From Stratiolaelaps scimitus (Eukaryota > Arthropoda > Arachnida > Mesostigmata > Laelapidae), in the NCBI GenBank assembly GCA_019614645.1, contig JABWDB010000001.1:22437501-22501500 (forward strand): a stretch of DNA of 64,000 bases. The letters are read 5' to 3'. The notes beneath the pieces were generated by a model that had not been told where the DNA came from, made no database searches, and saw only the letters and a list, made by a program, of their open reading frames with translations. Within the stretch, counting starts at the first letter, position 1; every line of letters starts with the position of its first letter. Shown here one piece after another: positions 39,701-49,140 of this stretch. The position numbers were made by a program, and so were the translations under genes.

Positions 39701-42425
39701 TAACAGACTTTTGCCAGATCCTCTTTCGCTCGGTGTCTCACGCTATGACAATGTATTTGAACGTGTGCCGCTTGCTGGTTCTTACATAGGTAGATATTAG
39801 ACAATAGAAAACAGCTGTCTGTTACTAAAAAATATTGAGTGATTGTATAATTACGTTATTGCAGAGTCTCAAATGTACTACGTTGTCTGGTATTAGCCAC
39901 ACTGCATGTTTAAAATCCAAACTGGCTGTTTCGTACTATGAGGTCTATGACGAACGTGAATTTCAGTTGAATTTGATTGCTCGTCAGATAAAATAAGTGG
40001 ATAAAAATATGATATGATCTAATATATATATATCATATTTTCGATACTTGTATATGTATTCGATGCATAGTGAATATTAACCTCTTGTTGACCAGGCTAC
40101 ATATATGCCATAGTGTCATACGGACCAGTACCTGCTACAATGCTATTGAGTAAAGGCAAAAAAATACGGCAATATTGTGAGGAGACGTTTTGCTAGAGCG
40201 GCGAGTCTCCACGGAGCTTGAAGCTGCTTTGTGTCCCCTCTCCGCGACATGTAACACCGGTTTTTTGAGACACTGTAGAAGTACAGAATTTGCATTGCAC
40301 AGCAGACTGATGCCACAAAGCGGCTCGTTGCCGCTGGAATAGCAGGCGTGAATTATCGATCGTAAGGATAACGATCTCAGTCCTGCTCATTGCTTCGACA
40401 GGTCGATGGACGCAGTCCTAACCAGTGATGGCCGACAGAGGAGTCCATGGATGAACGGGCAGAAAGGATAGTGTGGGGTACGGGTTGCTGCATAGATTGG
40501 TTGGTCGTGAGAGATCAAGTCAACGAATGGAAATGGAATGACATACTAACGTAATAATAATCACTATTAGGCGTCTTTATAATATAATAATTCGCTATTA
40601 TTACTGTACATCTACAAATCTTAGTTTAACAAACACAAATATATATTATATATTATGTATAGTGAGTAACAGACAGAGAGCCGTACGCCCCAAAGTGGTT
40701 CCGTCTGTAAATGCGCTTGTGAATAATTCACATATTCCAACCACGTAGAATAGCGAAGTTACATCATTTCTTGAGGGAACGAGACCCTTTTTCCTTAAAC
40801 TTTTCCTTTTCATCGACTGTTGCATGCTCCTGTCACACGAATCAGAGTTGTACATCGATTTATTCTTGGTATTCTTGGTACAGATCTGTCCAATAATCAG
40901 TCAAGGACATTATGTTGTACAAATTTTGTAATGTCGACGATGCGCTCACGGGCGATGCTGCGCGACGCCCTAAACGCACTAACCCTGCATTTCGCATTTC
41001 GTATTCCGAGGGTGGTTTTTATTTTCCCTGATTCTGATATCCGGTGTCATCTGAGCTTCGTAAAGATGACATAGGTAAAATCGAAATTCGACGAAATCAA
41101 CTCACGTTTGCCGAGGAAGTATTTGAAGTACCATCTGGTCTGATACTCTGGATTCTCAAGCACGGGGGTGCTGGGGGATCCGAACAGCTGCAAAACAATA
41201 TTCGTACGACTGTTAGCGACGGTGTAACTTGACGAGTCGACTCCTCGAGATCGCGCTTTTTTCGTTTACATATGCAATTCGGTTTCAGGCTGCCTTGGTC
41301 ACATATAGCATTCGTTCGTGCTGCCTTATCTAATCTAGAGCTCGCAAATGATTTCTAGCAAACTATGAACTGGTGTTGCTAAATGTTTAGTGCTTAAACT
41401 AGTCTAATCATTATTGAGCGACCAGTTGTGCTGCTATTCATGCCGTGCTCGAGCTTTGCCAGTAACATGATGCGCCTACTGCAACGCATACGCTTCTACA
41501 ATTACTATTGCAAGACAGATGTACGTGCTATGTACGGTGCACGCCCTTACGACTGACATCAAGAAAACACCTTACATGGCGGACATCAACGCGTTTCCGT
41601 CTCGACAGGAGGTTTATAACATTTTACCTGTGGCGAATAGATGCTATACTCAATTGAACGTGTCAAACAGAGAACGACTTCCAGTAGCCAAACACACAGC
41701 CCATCGAATAAAATAGTCATATTTCTATTTAGACTAGAGTGATGACAGAGATTGCAATAACTATTATTACAAATCGTTGAAATCTCGATTATCTGTCTGA
41801 GTCCGGCACTCATGTTGGGTAGACGCCCTCATGTCGTCAATTTGTTCTCAATCGTGTCATTGCCCTACATAAGCATCAATCTTGAACCTGACATTCAGAA
41901 CCTCCTTTATTTTCTTTCTTGTGGGTTTCCCTTCAAACATCTGCAAATCGTCCATCAACGTCGAGCTCTCTTTCTCTATTCGAATGAGGTCTCCGTTTAT
42001 TACGGGTTGCTCGAAGGAAAGAAGACGCTTCACAGCGCCCAACCGGACAGTAGAAACCATCAATTTAGCAATTGCCCTCTCCAAACAACACGTCTTAGTT
42101 GACGCTTGTTTCTTCATAGCCTGTTGAGTAATCAGTTGAGACACGTTAGCCAAGTGTGACTAGTATGCCTGCAATGCTTGTCCATTTCCGAAGTCATTAG
42201 GCGATCCGTTGAAGTTGGAACGTCGAACTCGAAACCACCTCCGCACAGACCATTGCTGCCTTTAGCAAAAAGTGACATGAAGGCTAGGTGACGGATCACC
42301 TCAGCATCATCGTGTGCGACGGGTCGCATCGGCCCACGATGAGGCAGTTGGGACACATCTTCGGAGTGCGACCACTGGCAGCTGAACACCTGCGGCGGCT
42401 CCTGGTGCCGCTCGGAGCATTTCAT
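8227..42425 (-). CDS. GARNL3: GARNL3-like Rap/Ran-GAP and CNH domain protein, whole gene (19 exons, first tentative)
   Basis: The gene is read from 42425 down to 8227. GARNL3-family proteins join a Rap/Ran-type GTPase-activating domain to a CNH beta-propeller; their GTPase target is not firmly established, so a role in small-GTPase signalling is inferred. What the sequence shows is a chain of exons on one strand with AG acceptors and GT donors (one GC donor), whose lengths keep one frame to the stop. With the tentative first exon the product is about 985 residues, near the family's usual 1,000. The GAP domain covers roughly residues 150-360, with HIGND at about 261-265; the CNH region covers roughly 430-745; a Ser/Pro/Thr-rich tail follows. 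Exons recognised by family similarity are listed separately. Introns hold only repeats and microsatellites. The true initiation codon and promoter were not found, so the protein may extend further upstream. Confidence 0.93.
8998..9254 (-). CDS. GARNL3: GARNL3-like exon 18 (C-terminal region)
   Basis: Acceptor AATTGCAG, donor GTATGT. It encodes a Gly/Ser-rich start, then KPLRIYRISFSCLTG, which corresponds to the short conserved block after the CNH linker in the family. A Ser/Thr/Pro-rich stretch ending QQPYLSPDFQ follows. Phase 0 at the 3' end. Confidence 0.88.
9549..9690 (-). CDS. GARNL3: GARNL3-like exon 17 (linker)
   Basis: The exon lies after GATTACAG and before GTACGT. It encodes a Gln/Asn-rich linker beginning VRKDRVRDDPAAQMGQQ and ending DASVSPPSSPH. 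It is less conserved, but the Ser/Pro run at the end resembles the linker after the CNH domain in vertebrate homologues. Ends with one spare base. Confidence 0.85.
9996..10156 (-). CDS. GARNL3: GARNL3-like exon 16 (end of CNH domain)
   Basis: The acceptor is AATTTCAG and the donor GTAAGT. It encodes VCVFPYIMGFNYDSIEIRLI, NGNLVHNMAMPKLKLIASKS and DIFFASTAPEFFQ, the last strands of the propeller. An alternative donor four bases further on (GTGAGC) would break the frame. Confidence 0.95.
11741..11821 (-). CDS. GARNL3: GARNL3-like exon 15 (CNH domain)
   Basis: A short exon of 81 nt between GATTACAG and GTACGT. It encodes HTTHFQKLQEETSNTFDFQ, then WNAMPEGV; the Asp-Phe-Gln-Trp-Asn run is a conserved CNH strand. 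Both junctions are phase 1. Confidence 0.9.
13465..13500 (-). repeat. Dispersed palindromic repeat, copy A
   Basis: The minus strand reads GAATGTTGGCTGATAGTCAG then CTCGGAAACC. The core GGCTGATAGTCAGC is palindromic. Similar sequence occurs at four other places in the window. Confidence 0.6.
13619..13847 (-). CDS. GARNL3: GARNL3-like exon 14 (CNH domain)
   Basis: The exon lies after TTATTAG and before GTAAGC. Its 76 codons include APVICTLVDSPRPGADNQIC, VGYRHQFDLINEKTGEAIRL and ALDIYEDDEAELLLCYN. These are diagnostic CNH strands of GARNL3-type proteins. Confidence 0.96.
15381..15568 (-). CDS. GARNL3: GARNL3-like exon 13 (CNH domain)
   Basis: The acceptor is CTTTACAG and the donor GTAGAT. It encodes EHRLERTKGCHLYSLSRP, then RMAVCVGRKLLVMQWRH and a segment ending DGFQLVR. 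The block ERTKGCHLY is typical of the family's CNH domain. Confidence 0.93.
20525..20713 (-). CDS. GARNL3: GARNL3-like exon 12 (CNH domain)
   Basis: A branch-like CTAAC and ACTTTCAG precede it and GTAAGT follows. It encodes EGLQYRQIFDKSVQVKQL, GILLLRTDRGRDSRVHVFRL and a linker ending KTRHDLR. The spare bases at both ends combine to Glu codons, giving IIE-EGL upstream and DLR-EHR downstream. Confidence 0.93.
21703..21732. repeat. TA microsatellite
   Basis: A TA array of about 15 units in the 3.9-kb intron between exons 11 and 12. Confidence 0.95.
23021..23061 (-). repeat. Dispersed palindromic repeat, copy B
   Basis: The minus strand reads ATGAAGCAATGC, then GAATGTTGGCTGAGAGTC and GGTCCGAAAAC. 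It shares the left part with copy D and the core with all copies. It faces copy C in inverted orientation. Confidence 0.65.
23640..23697 (+). repeat. Dispersed palindromic repeat, copy C
   Basis: It reads GGCAATGCAAAAGCAATG, about 20 bases later ATGTTGGCTGACAGTCAGCC and then CAAAAAC. The core GGCTGAC-A-GTCAGCC is a perfect 7-bp palindrome around one base. With copy B it forms an inverted pair whose inner edges are 578 bp apart. Confidence 0.7.
24316..24371. repeat. Compound TTA and TA microsatellite
   Basis: Six to seven TTA units run into interrupted TA arrays, shortly downstream of exon 11 within the intron. Confidence 0.95.
24563..24564 (-). other. GC splice donor (GC-AG intron)
   Basis: The intron after exon 11 starts GCAAGT instead of GTAAGT, preceded by AAG. 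GC donors are a known minor class and usually show this strong flanking consensus. The acceptor at 20714-20715 is a normal AG. Confidence 0.8.
24565..24745 (-). CDS. GARNL3: GARNL3-like exon 11 (start of CNH domain; GC donor)
   Basis: The acceptor is CCATAG. The exon encodes IVKGDAPTSLATTS, then EPWEPHCFYPDFPHEVTCGD and ILATEAGIFIIE, which open the CNH beta-propeller. The next intron begins GAAG followed by GCAAGT, a GC donor with otherwise ideal consensus. No GT donor nearby keeps the frame into exon 12. Confidence 0.92.
25865..25978 (-). CDS. GARNL3: GARNL3-like exon 10
   Basis: The exon lies after ATTTTACAG and before GTGAGT. Its 38 codons read MLNRRAFSDVLPETP, then EEARQVEFVRIGQALK, a linker that is very well conserved between the GAP and CNH domains in this family. 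Phase 0 at both ends. Confidence 0.95.
29670..29782 (-). CDS. GARNL3: GARNL3-like exon 9
   Basis: The acceptor is CTTTTCAG and the donor GTGAGT. It encodes LINGEKAAFNTPIFAQKRER, then TLDMLIKDLYHEHM, the helical segment after the GAP domain seen across the family. Phase 0 at the 3' end. Confidence 0.95.
30501..30653 (-). CDS. GARNL3: GARNL3-like exon 8 (end of Rap-GAP domain)
   Basis: Read from an acceptor GACAG to a donor GTAAGT. It encodes HIFAVITYDR, FSEESVPLFGP and HQEFREFLLVK, the closing helices of the GAP domain. Both junctions are phase 1 and fit the neighbouring exons. Confidence 0.95.
30860..30915. repeat. Imperfect tandem duplication, about 30 bp
   Basis: ACGAGATTTGATATGAGCCC and GTC recur directly downstream as ACGAGATTTGATATACACAG followed by CCCGTC. 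It lies in the intron between exons 7 and 8 and has no evident function. Confidence 0.7.
31078..31189 (-). CDS. GARNL3: GARNL3-like exon 7 (catalytic Asn-thumb motif)
   Basis: The acceptor is CATTGCAG and the donor GTAAGT. It encodes VERKRHIGNDIVNIIF, then FKPSMIKSQFT. In Rap-GAPs the Asn of HIGND is the catalytic asparagine thumb inserted into the GTPase active site. That residue is present here (about residue 264), so GAP activity is plausible though not shown. Confidence 0.96.
33363..33565 (-). CDS. GARNL3: GARNL3-like exon 6 (Rap-GAP domain)
   Basis: The exon starts after CTACTTAG at EMGSKDFERLVSLLGEKV and ends YSKDNRQQ before GTGAGT. It contains KGWDKYRGGLDVKGDMTG and HEIMFHVSTLLPYS, signature blocks of Rap1GAP-type domains. 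It is the best-conserved exon and fixed the identity of the gene. Confidence 0.96.
34119..34221 (-). CDS. GARNL3: GARNL3-like exon 5 (start of Rap-GAP domain)
   Basis: Preceded by TTTTGCAG and followed by GTGCGT. It encodes DLLLLEEQEGSVNFKFGVLY, then TTDDEMFSN, the first strands of the Rap-GAP fold. It is separated from exon 4 by the longest intron of the gene, about 4.3 kb. It ends with one spare G that forms Glu with the next exon. Confidence 0.94.
36636..36691 (+). repeat. Dispersed palindromic repeat, copy D
   Basis: It reads ATGAAGCAATGCAAAAAGCA, then GTGAATATCAGCTGAGAGTC and AGCCCGGAAAC. It shares its left block with copies B and C and its right block with all copies, which gives the longest consensus, about 56 bp. 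Confidence 0.7.
38363..38440 (+). repeat. tRNA-like (SINE-like) fragment
   Basis: An A-box-like GTGGTGACTTGGACGGTTAA is followed about 40 nt later by GTTCGAGTCCCGC, a close B box. The T-stem bases do not pair well and no full cloverleaf forms, so this looks like a tRNA-derived retroposon head or a tRNA relic. It lies in the intron between exons 4 and 5, just 5' of an A-rich stretch. Confidence 0.45.
38566..38697 (-). CDS. GARNL3: GARNL3-like exon 4
   Basis: The acceptor is ACATTTTAG and the donor GTTCGT. The 44 codons include ICLSHCPNKPLTVKSIL and end KGPKEIFSPDIQK, matching the block just before the GAP domain in the family. Phase 0 at both ends. Confidence 0.92.
39338..39456 (-). CDS. GARNL3: GARNL3-like exon 3
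   Basis: The acceptor is CCCAAG and the donor GTAAGC. The exon encodes HQNYVGADAEKNPFFLSV, then a segment ending YRAILWRKT, strongly family-like and in phase with its neighbours. It leaves phase 0. Confidence 0.93.
41106..41187 (-). CDS. GARNL3: GARNL3-like exon 2
   Basis: Read after TTTTGCAG and before GTGAGT. It encodes LFGSPSTPVLENPEYQ followed by TRWYFKYFLGK, which is the conserved N-terminal block of Rap-GAP family proteins upstream of the GAP domain. It starts at a codon boundary and ends with one spare base, which completes a Leu codon with the next exon (GKLHQNYV). Confidence 0.92.
41857..42153 (-). pseudogene. Open frame resembling a decayed BAG domain, inside the presumed first intron
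   Basis: The frame is 98 codons on the same strand as the host gene. Its second half reads LIRIEKESSTLMDDLQMFEG, then a Lys-rich stretch and VLNVRFKIDAYVG. This matches the rhythm of the first two BAG-domain helices (I..IE.E...L.DD...F.G, then a second helix ending in L..D). One base shift after its stop a stretch with IDDMRAS could be the third helix. The key acidic residues of the second helix are not obvious. The match is from pattern only; a chance frame or another coiled-coil fragment is possible. Confidence 0.25.
42300..42425 (-). CDS. Candidate 5' exon of GARNL3-like gene (residues 1-42)
   Basis: A pyrimidine-rich tract ending in CTCTCAG precedes an ATG on the minus strand, and the 126-nt frame that follows uses mostly G or C at third positions, like coding DNA. 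It ends GCTGAG followed by GTGATC, a weak donor. Both ends are phase 0, so it joins in frame to the next exon to read DDAE then LFGSPSTP. The N-terminal part of the family is poorly conserved and I do not recognise the peptide, so this rests on splice signals, phase and codon use. The initial ATG lies directly at the acceptor and may be internal to a longer protein. Confidence 0.4.
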
Positions 42426-43380
42426 CTGAGAGGCGAGAAGACGAAAAGCTTTCAAAAAATAGGAACTCGACGTGTTCGTCATAGATCGTGTGCACGCAGC
42501 AGTGGTGAGGTGCGAGGTATGTTGAGAGCACTCCCTTATGGCGGCGGCGGCAGCAGCAGCAGCTGCAACCGACGCAGTGGGTGAGGGAACGAGCGCGCTT
42601 CACGAGTAGTTCTACCTCGTCTTACAAAGTGATCATGAATGAAGGAGCACAAACCACACTGGAATAGCACAGGCACTGTGGTAGTCACAACTCGACTCGC
42701 GCAGGCGGGCAGCAGTGGCCGGGTTGGATGTCTTCTTATATCTGCTTTGAAAGGTGTCTACCGCCAAGCTGATTGCCACGCCGCCTGCTGCCGCTTGGAG
42801 GCGTCAGTGAAACGAAGTTAAGGAAAAGGCTTTCGTTTTAGCAGCGATGCAGCAGCAGTCAACAGTACCCTATGGCGTGACGGGAGACAAATTTCACCCA
42901 TATTCTCCCCCCACACATTGCTGCGTCTCTTCACAAGTTAATGCAATGCAATGGTGACATTGAAAGAAAACTGTTTTAGTACCGACGGTGGGCGGCTTTG
43001 CCAAAAACTATACTCTCGAGCCATAGACTAAACCTGGGAGAGAGAGAGCCTATGCACGTACTTAGCCTTAAGAAGCAGAAAGATTCACTCCTCCTCAAGG
43101 CAGAGCCCCTCTGCGCAGCGTCCCCCCCCCCCTCTGTTTCTCGAGACAAGAACAAAGTGCAGCCGCTGTGGAGTAACGTAGTAGAAACCCTTCACCCGAA
43201 AAGGGTGGTTTTATCCCCATCTCGCTGAAAGCAGCAAACCAATCTAATCCAATATCTCGAAAAGTCACAGAACTGCATTCACGAACAGCAACTCGTAGGT
43301 GCTGTGGTTTAATGTAGAGTAAATATATATATATATATATATATATACTGTACATTAAAAAAACTGCATCGACAAATATG

Positions 43381-43411
<31 letters not shown>

Positions 43412-46400
43412 GCATACATTTTGTATGAACGTACTTCCCAAGTGTGTACATCGCATGTATATCGTTTTATTCATTATCCTGTAAGGGTAAAGCACCGACT
43501 GTTCTACCAGGGTCAACAACAGGTGAAGGGGACCAGCCACTGCGTAGCTCCCAACAGCGACACTGGGATTAAAAACATGAATATCCATGTATCATCCAGA
43601 ACCGATAACCTTCCAGTCAGCTATGTCACTATCTTGTTTTAACTATCCTTACCCCATCAGATACTTCTCCGTACTAAGGTATAACAACGAGAGAAATATC
43701 GGGAGAAAACATCCACATCTCAGCAGCCACAGCAGCAGTTGAGCCTGCGATATCCGTCCTTTTTTTAATCTGTATCCACAGGGTACTAGTGATGTTACCA
43801 TAACAGGGAGATGTCACTGTTTGTTAGCATGCAAGTATATACTAAATGCTAAGTGATTATTAATGCTCCTTCATAGTTAGCGTACGAAAAAAGCGAAGGT
43901 TATCTCTCTAGATGACCGCAGTCGGCTGAAACCCGCGTCGCGTTCGCACGTACGCACATCGAAAATTATGCCGAAAAATAAGGCACTGCTTACTTCGTCA
44001 GCGTCGATGGGATGTCAGTTTGCCGACTTCGCCGGATCGGACGCAGCACAATTGAGTCTGCGAAGGTAACACCTAGGTAAATGGAGCGCCTTCAAACGGG
44101 CTGATTGCTCCATCTTATATACAAACATCAACACGGCCAATCTAAATTTTACTTTCCAAGGTGAGAAGTGGCTGATTTGTTTTGCCGGCAGAAGAATTGC
44201 TGATTTGTTTTGCCGGAACATTCTGACAATACACGAAAGCTCGTTTCACGTGTATCGTGAACAGGCTGACTAGCCAACCAATGCTTTCTGGACAAAAAAA
44301 TTACATTTTCTATTTGATGTATTCGTTGGTTTAGTATAGTACTACAACGCATGCAATTTAGACTCTCGAGACATTTTTATCCGTTATATAGGGCGGGACA
44401 CGGGCTCACTGCGAATGAGTAGTCCCCGTATCCCAGGTGGACGATCAACTAGCTCTTGGTTTAAATAACACTCCCTTTTGCCGACATCGAAATACTCCTC
44501 AACGTGCGTATGCCGTGTATGACCCACGACGCCTACTGGGATCTGACTCGTCAGCAGTCGGCCTACTCAGTTGGCACTCTATAACTATCGCTCGACCTCT
44601 AGCTATAACCTCTGTCTACGCTGTGCGGCGCTTTCGTGCGGCGTAGAGTTCATCTTCTCCACGATTACTATCATAATAATCGTCTACTCTAATCTATAAT
44701 ATCACAGAGTTTCAGCAACACATCAAAGTGTACTGGTATTACAACCAAAACTGGTGTTGGCGATTGATATTTACTTATCCCTATATCATGTATATATGTG
44801 CGCTTGTGTCTGTGTGCGTTTGTGTGTGCTTGGTTGTTTGGTTGTGTATGGATCTCTATGGGTGTGTGGAATCCAACGGAGGAGGGGTTTGGATGAAGAA
44901 TGAGGCAACATCCACTGGATCGGGTGTTTGGACTATTCTATGTGGGCGTGCATATAACCGCTATAGTTGCTGTTGGCCGTGGACTCGTTATCGCTGTACG
45001 AACGTGGACTAGGACGAACTAGGTGGCAGGTAGGTCTGGACAAAGGACGTTTGTTGTTCTGGCAGCAAGCCGGCATGGTGACGTTCTCACGCTACAAGCA
45101 AGCTAAACCTCTAAGTGATATCGGCTCTTAAAGCACTAGAGTAGTACATAGACTTCAAGTGGCAGCTACCGGTGAGAGACCGAACACCAACAACAATTGC
45201 CAATACTGGGGGCAACAGCAGAGCTGTAGTGACGTTTCTACCAACGCGTAATCTAATTGCTCTACGTGTTCTGCATGTCACAATGAGTGCAATTCCGGCT
45301 GACTGGCTGACGATGGTGATGCTAATGATGGGTGAAACGGGCCACTGTCGGCTGAATGGAACGTATGATTGAGTCCGATAGATGAGCTATGAATGAAAAA
45401 CGATCCCGAATACGACCCATATGATGTAAATGAAGCTGGCTGTTATGATGATGATGGTGATCGTGACCATAGCGGTGATGCAGACAGAGGTGACACGACC
45501 GTTGTCATTGTATTTACTTTGAGCGTTTCTTCGGTGGCCACACGGCGGACGTGGGTGCTGATCGAAGAAGGCCCTCCAGACGCGTTCGTACCGAAGCCGA
45601 GAGCTGAAGGCTGTGTGGACACATGAGATAGTGTAGGTATGAGAGCGAGAGAGGTAGATATTTAGAGAGAGAGAGAGAGAGAAATTTGGGTAAAAGGGGA
45701 ACCGAATGAGACTTGGAACTAGGCAGATGTCGAGATGAGGAAGGAATGGGTATACGGGGTTGGGCGTAGGAGTAAGGAGGCCCGCAAGACGAGCCGAGGG
45801 AAATTGGGGAGTCACTGTGGCTATTGGGGGTTCGCTGTTCGGGATGGTGTCTGAACGTTGGGCGGCGAATGAACGCACAGCAGCCCTTACTCGATCTCCC
45901 TCCTGGCTATTTCTAGATGCTCCCTGGGATCGCATCTGGCTGCAGCGGATGGCCGGTGGTGGCGGTAGCAGCGAGCTGCCAATGGGGTACAGCCCATGGC
46001 CATCTCAACAAATGCGGGCGAGCAAGCACATATATACACATACACACACACACAGAGTCGCACACATTCACAAAGAGATGAAGGCGAACATACACACAGA
46101 GATACAGCCCTCTGAGTCCCTACCAGTCCCAATTGCCTAGCAAACCACAACCACCACCAGGACTAACGGTGGGCAGCACCAATGAGCTCCGCCACTAGTG
46201 GTCCTTAACGAACGGATGGAAGGAACCCGATGGTCGGCAGACCCGATGGGCGACTACTGGAGCAGCCATAGCCTCTTGCCCCTGTCGTCGCCACCGTTCC
46301 GTATCTATTCCCCGTTACTACAACTAGTACTACTAGCTAGGGCGGTGGGCGAACGCGCCCGATAGCCCGCCGCAGCTTGCGCCTCTGGATCTAACGGGGA

Positions 46401-46989
46401 GCATAGAATGCTCTCAATTTAGGATGGGAAACGATGTTTCCCCTTTACCGACTCCCCTATAGCCTTCGCTCTTCTACCTTCGATAGCTTCAAGCCAACCC
46501 CAGCAGTCGCACGAGCTCTTTATGAGAAGAAGATCTAGAGATCGGCGAGGCGCGATTGGTAGGTATGCTGCCGAGCGGCTGGATAAAAAATCAATGAGTC
46601 TGTCATGTCGACATTGGCAAGTATCAGAATAAGTAGTAAACAGTTTATCCGTATATAAGTAGATGTTTGCATGGATGCTAGTGGACCAGTGGCTAAGAAA
46701 GACGAACATTTTGACTAATCGTTGTACAGAGAGAGGGGTGCATGAAGAAGCCAGTTACTCTATTCGAAGGTCGTACAAAGTTAGTAGAAAACCTTCACTA
46801 CAGAAGCACTATGAAAATAATGCCATGAATTTTATCCATCTCTTTCATTCGCATTGCGGTCCATTGGCGCAACTGCAATGTTACAATGGTTAAGTTCACG
46901 TTAAAAGAAAGGTAAAATAATAGAAACGTCATAGTTACAATGAGTCACCTCATATTCTGAGGGTGTATGGCTCAGAATATATAATACAT
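42426..46989. other. No recognisable gene; possible upstream region of the GARNL3-like gene
   Basis: This is where earlier exons or the promoter would lie. It has several locally G+C-rich patches and purine-rich repeats (a GA run near 45665-45682). One minus-strand stretch near 46000 opens with ATGGCCATGGGCTGTACCCC, continues open for about 38 codons and ends at a good donor (GATCGA then GTAAGG). Its phase does not fit exon 2 or the candidate exon directly, so I do not call it. Confidence 0.4.
43324..43411. repeat. Two neighbouring TA microsatellites
   Basis: TA arrays at about 43324-43347 and 43386-43411 with a short unique spacer, upstream of the candidate first exon. Confidence 0.95.
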
Positions 46990-49113
46990 ACAATAATATA
47001 TCAGTGAACAAAATTATTTACAACCCTTTTTTTACTTCGTGAACGGAGATGGTGGTTGAACTGAGTCGCCTGGCATCCCAATGAAGGACGCACCATACTA
47101 CTGGTGATAAGCGATAGGTAAGAGCATGTAGATAGACCATTTAAGGGTCCCAGGTCTCGCGAAGTTGGTATCACATCGAGTCGTTGTTCTGACAATGGCG
47201 ACATTTCTAAAGGATATGTCGGCTGGGATACTTCCCTGATGAATTTTGAAAGCTAAAAACAAGTGCGGAACAGACCTAACTCACTAATGCGAAGGAGGCT
47301 ATACTTATGATAGATGTCCGCGACAGAGTCCCTACGGTTTCTTCCCGAAGGCCATCGTTCTGTACAATTTCTCCCCTACGAATCACTGATTTCTCACCTT
47401 CTAGCTAGTGCCCCAGATCGAGATACCGTAATTCAACAGAGGAATCGGCAGCATATTGTAGATAGAGAGAAGGCACTCAACTGGAAATAGCCTCTCTCTG
47501 AGTCGCCTTATGGCGGCGATTACAGCACGGCATCTGGGCATCAACATTCAAGATATTTCACTTGATACGTAAATCAGTGAAAGGCATTTATTGATCATGA
47601 TTGGGAGTCTTTAAATATATTATAATTAGAGAATTAGTTGGAGGCAGGGTGTCAGGCCGAGACTGTCATGGTTTCGAGGGAGGCAATACCATTGCGCCTC
47701 CACACAGCGAGGGAAAGGCGCTGCTGACAGAAGTATCCTGCGCGCTTGTCCCGCGTTTATCCGAGCAGCTCCCCCGATTATCTCACCACAGAGCTATATC
47801 GACTTCACTCAAATTACACGCAAAGGCGTGCGAAACAACGTCAGACTCTTTTTGTCAGCATTGACAATGAGGCCAAACCTCTCTAAAGTTTTAACAATGA
47901 TTTTCACTACATCGATCGCTTCTTTAATGTTTCATTCGAGAGTTGAGAGCCGAATGTGAAATATGAGCGGTGCGTCATCCTCAAACGTAATTGTTTTGCA
48001 AAAATACCAGACAATACCTTAAGCAAGTTAATCAGAATGATGGAAATGTATGGTTCCAAGATGGAGCTTTGTAGTGTTGACCACCCTCTGGGACGACCTG
48101 ACGCTCCCGCCTTTACCGACGTCTGTCCGTGAGATTAGAACGGAACCAACCAGTAACAGTAAAATTATAACCAAGGTATCCAAGCATTTGCAGAAAGAAA
48201 GAATGACGCAGCCAATTAAAAGCAGCCGCGATGTCTAAAAAGACGCCAAGACGCAGGGCATTGCCCTTGGGCGAGTTTACCACTTTTTGCCATAAATGCG
48301 GAATGGCCAACTCGGTGGATTTATATTTAGGGAAAAAATTGAAGGAAGCCGAATTGGCGCGGAAAGAAGAAATTTATTGCAGTAAGATGCTGCTCCATAT
48401 CCGAGATCACAATATTTTCGAAGAACTGGGACAGGCAGCCCACTAGTGAAATAGGCCAATTCCAGTTGCAAGAAAGTCTCCGTTCTTGAACAGCGGGGCT
48501 AGCTAGGACATTATCAGTTTACTGGGAATCCCAGTGGCGCCAGCGCTCCAAAATGCCTTTGTGGACAACAGAACTTTCTGAACCTCTGGCTTACTACATA
48601 AGCAAAAGCGAACAATGGCCCCCATGCAGCCCAAATAGACTCCAGGTCACAGGTCCAATGTCTTTATTCAGAGACACCGTCTCTACACCAAAGGCCGGGA
48701 AGTGCCGGTTGAACTCATCTGCAACTGCTTGAGGTATTTCCAGTGGGTCCGAAGAAGATTCCAAAGAGTACGGAAGTTCGGCTTTCCCACTATCTTTGCC
48801 AAAGGAATAATTGATGGATCTACACAACTGGGACGAATTGCCTCTAAGACCTTTGAAGCGGTTGCTATAAAGGGATGATCGGGCTCAGCGGAGCGTCCAT
48901 CTATATCTGAGAAGACTGCTCTATAGCGGACTTCGACTTCTGCGACCCTACTCGTAGATGCCAAGGATAGAATTTGTTGACATTCTGCCTGAGGCAACTC
49001 AGTCTTGCCGGAAACCGAAATATCCTCTGCGGTCGAAATGAGCAAGGTACAATCTCCATGAAGGACTTCTCATACTCAAGAGAGAGAGCGAGGTGCTCAT
49101 CGTATCAAACGCT

Positions 49114-49140
49114 AATTTGTTCAAAATGGCAGGATATCCT
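49114..49140 (+). repeat. Inverted repeat partner (27 bp) of 49862-49888
   Basis: This is the left copy of the 27-bp inverted repeat that brackets the LINE endonuclease segment. It lies between that segment and the downstream spacer, suggesting an inversion or foldback within the element. Confidence 0.85.

Noticed and set aside
39670..39800. Plus-strand FLEVENAFNRLLPDP, similar to reverse transcriptase motif A
   Set aside because: No other reverse transcriptase block surrounds it; a short chance match is more likely.
45387..45935. 182-codon minus-strand frame considered as an upstream exon
   Set aside because: The composition comes from GA/CT repeats and there is no family likeness.
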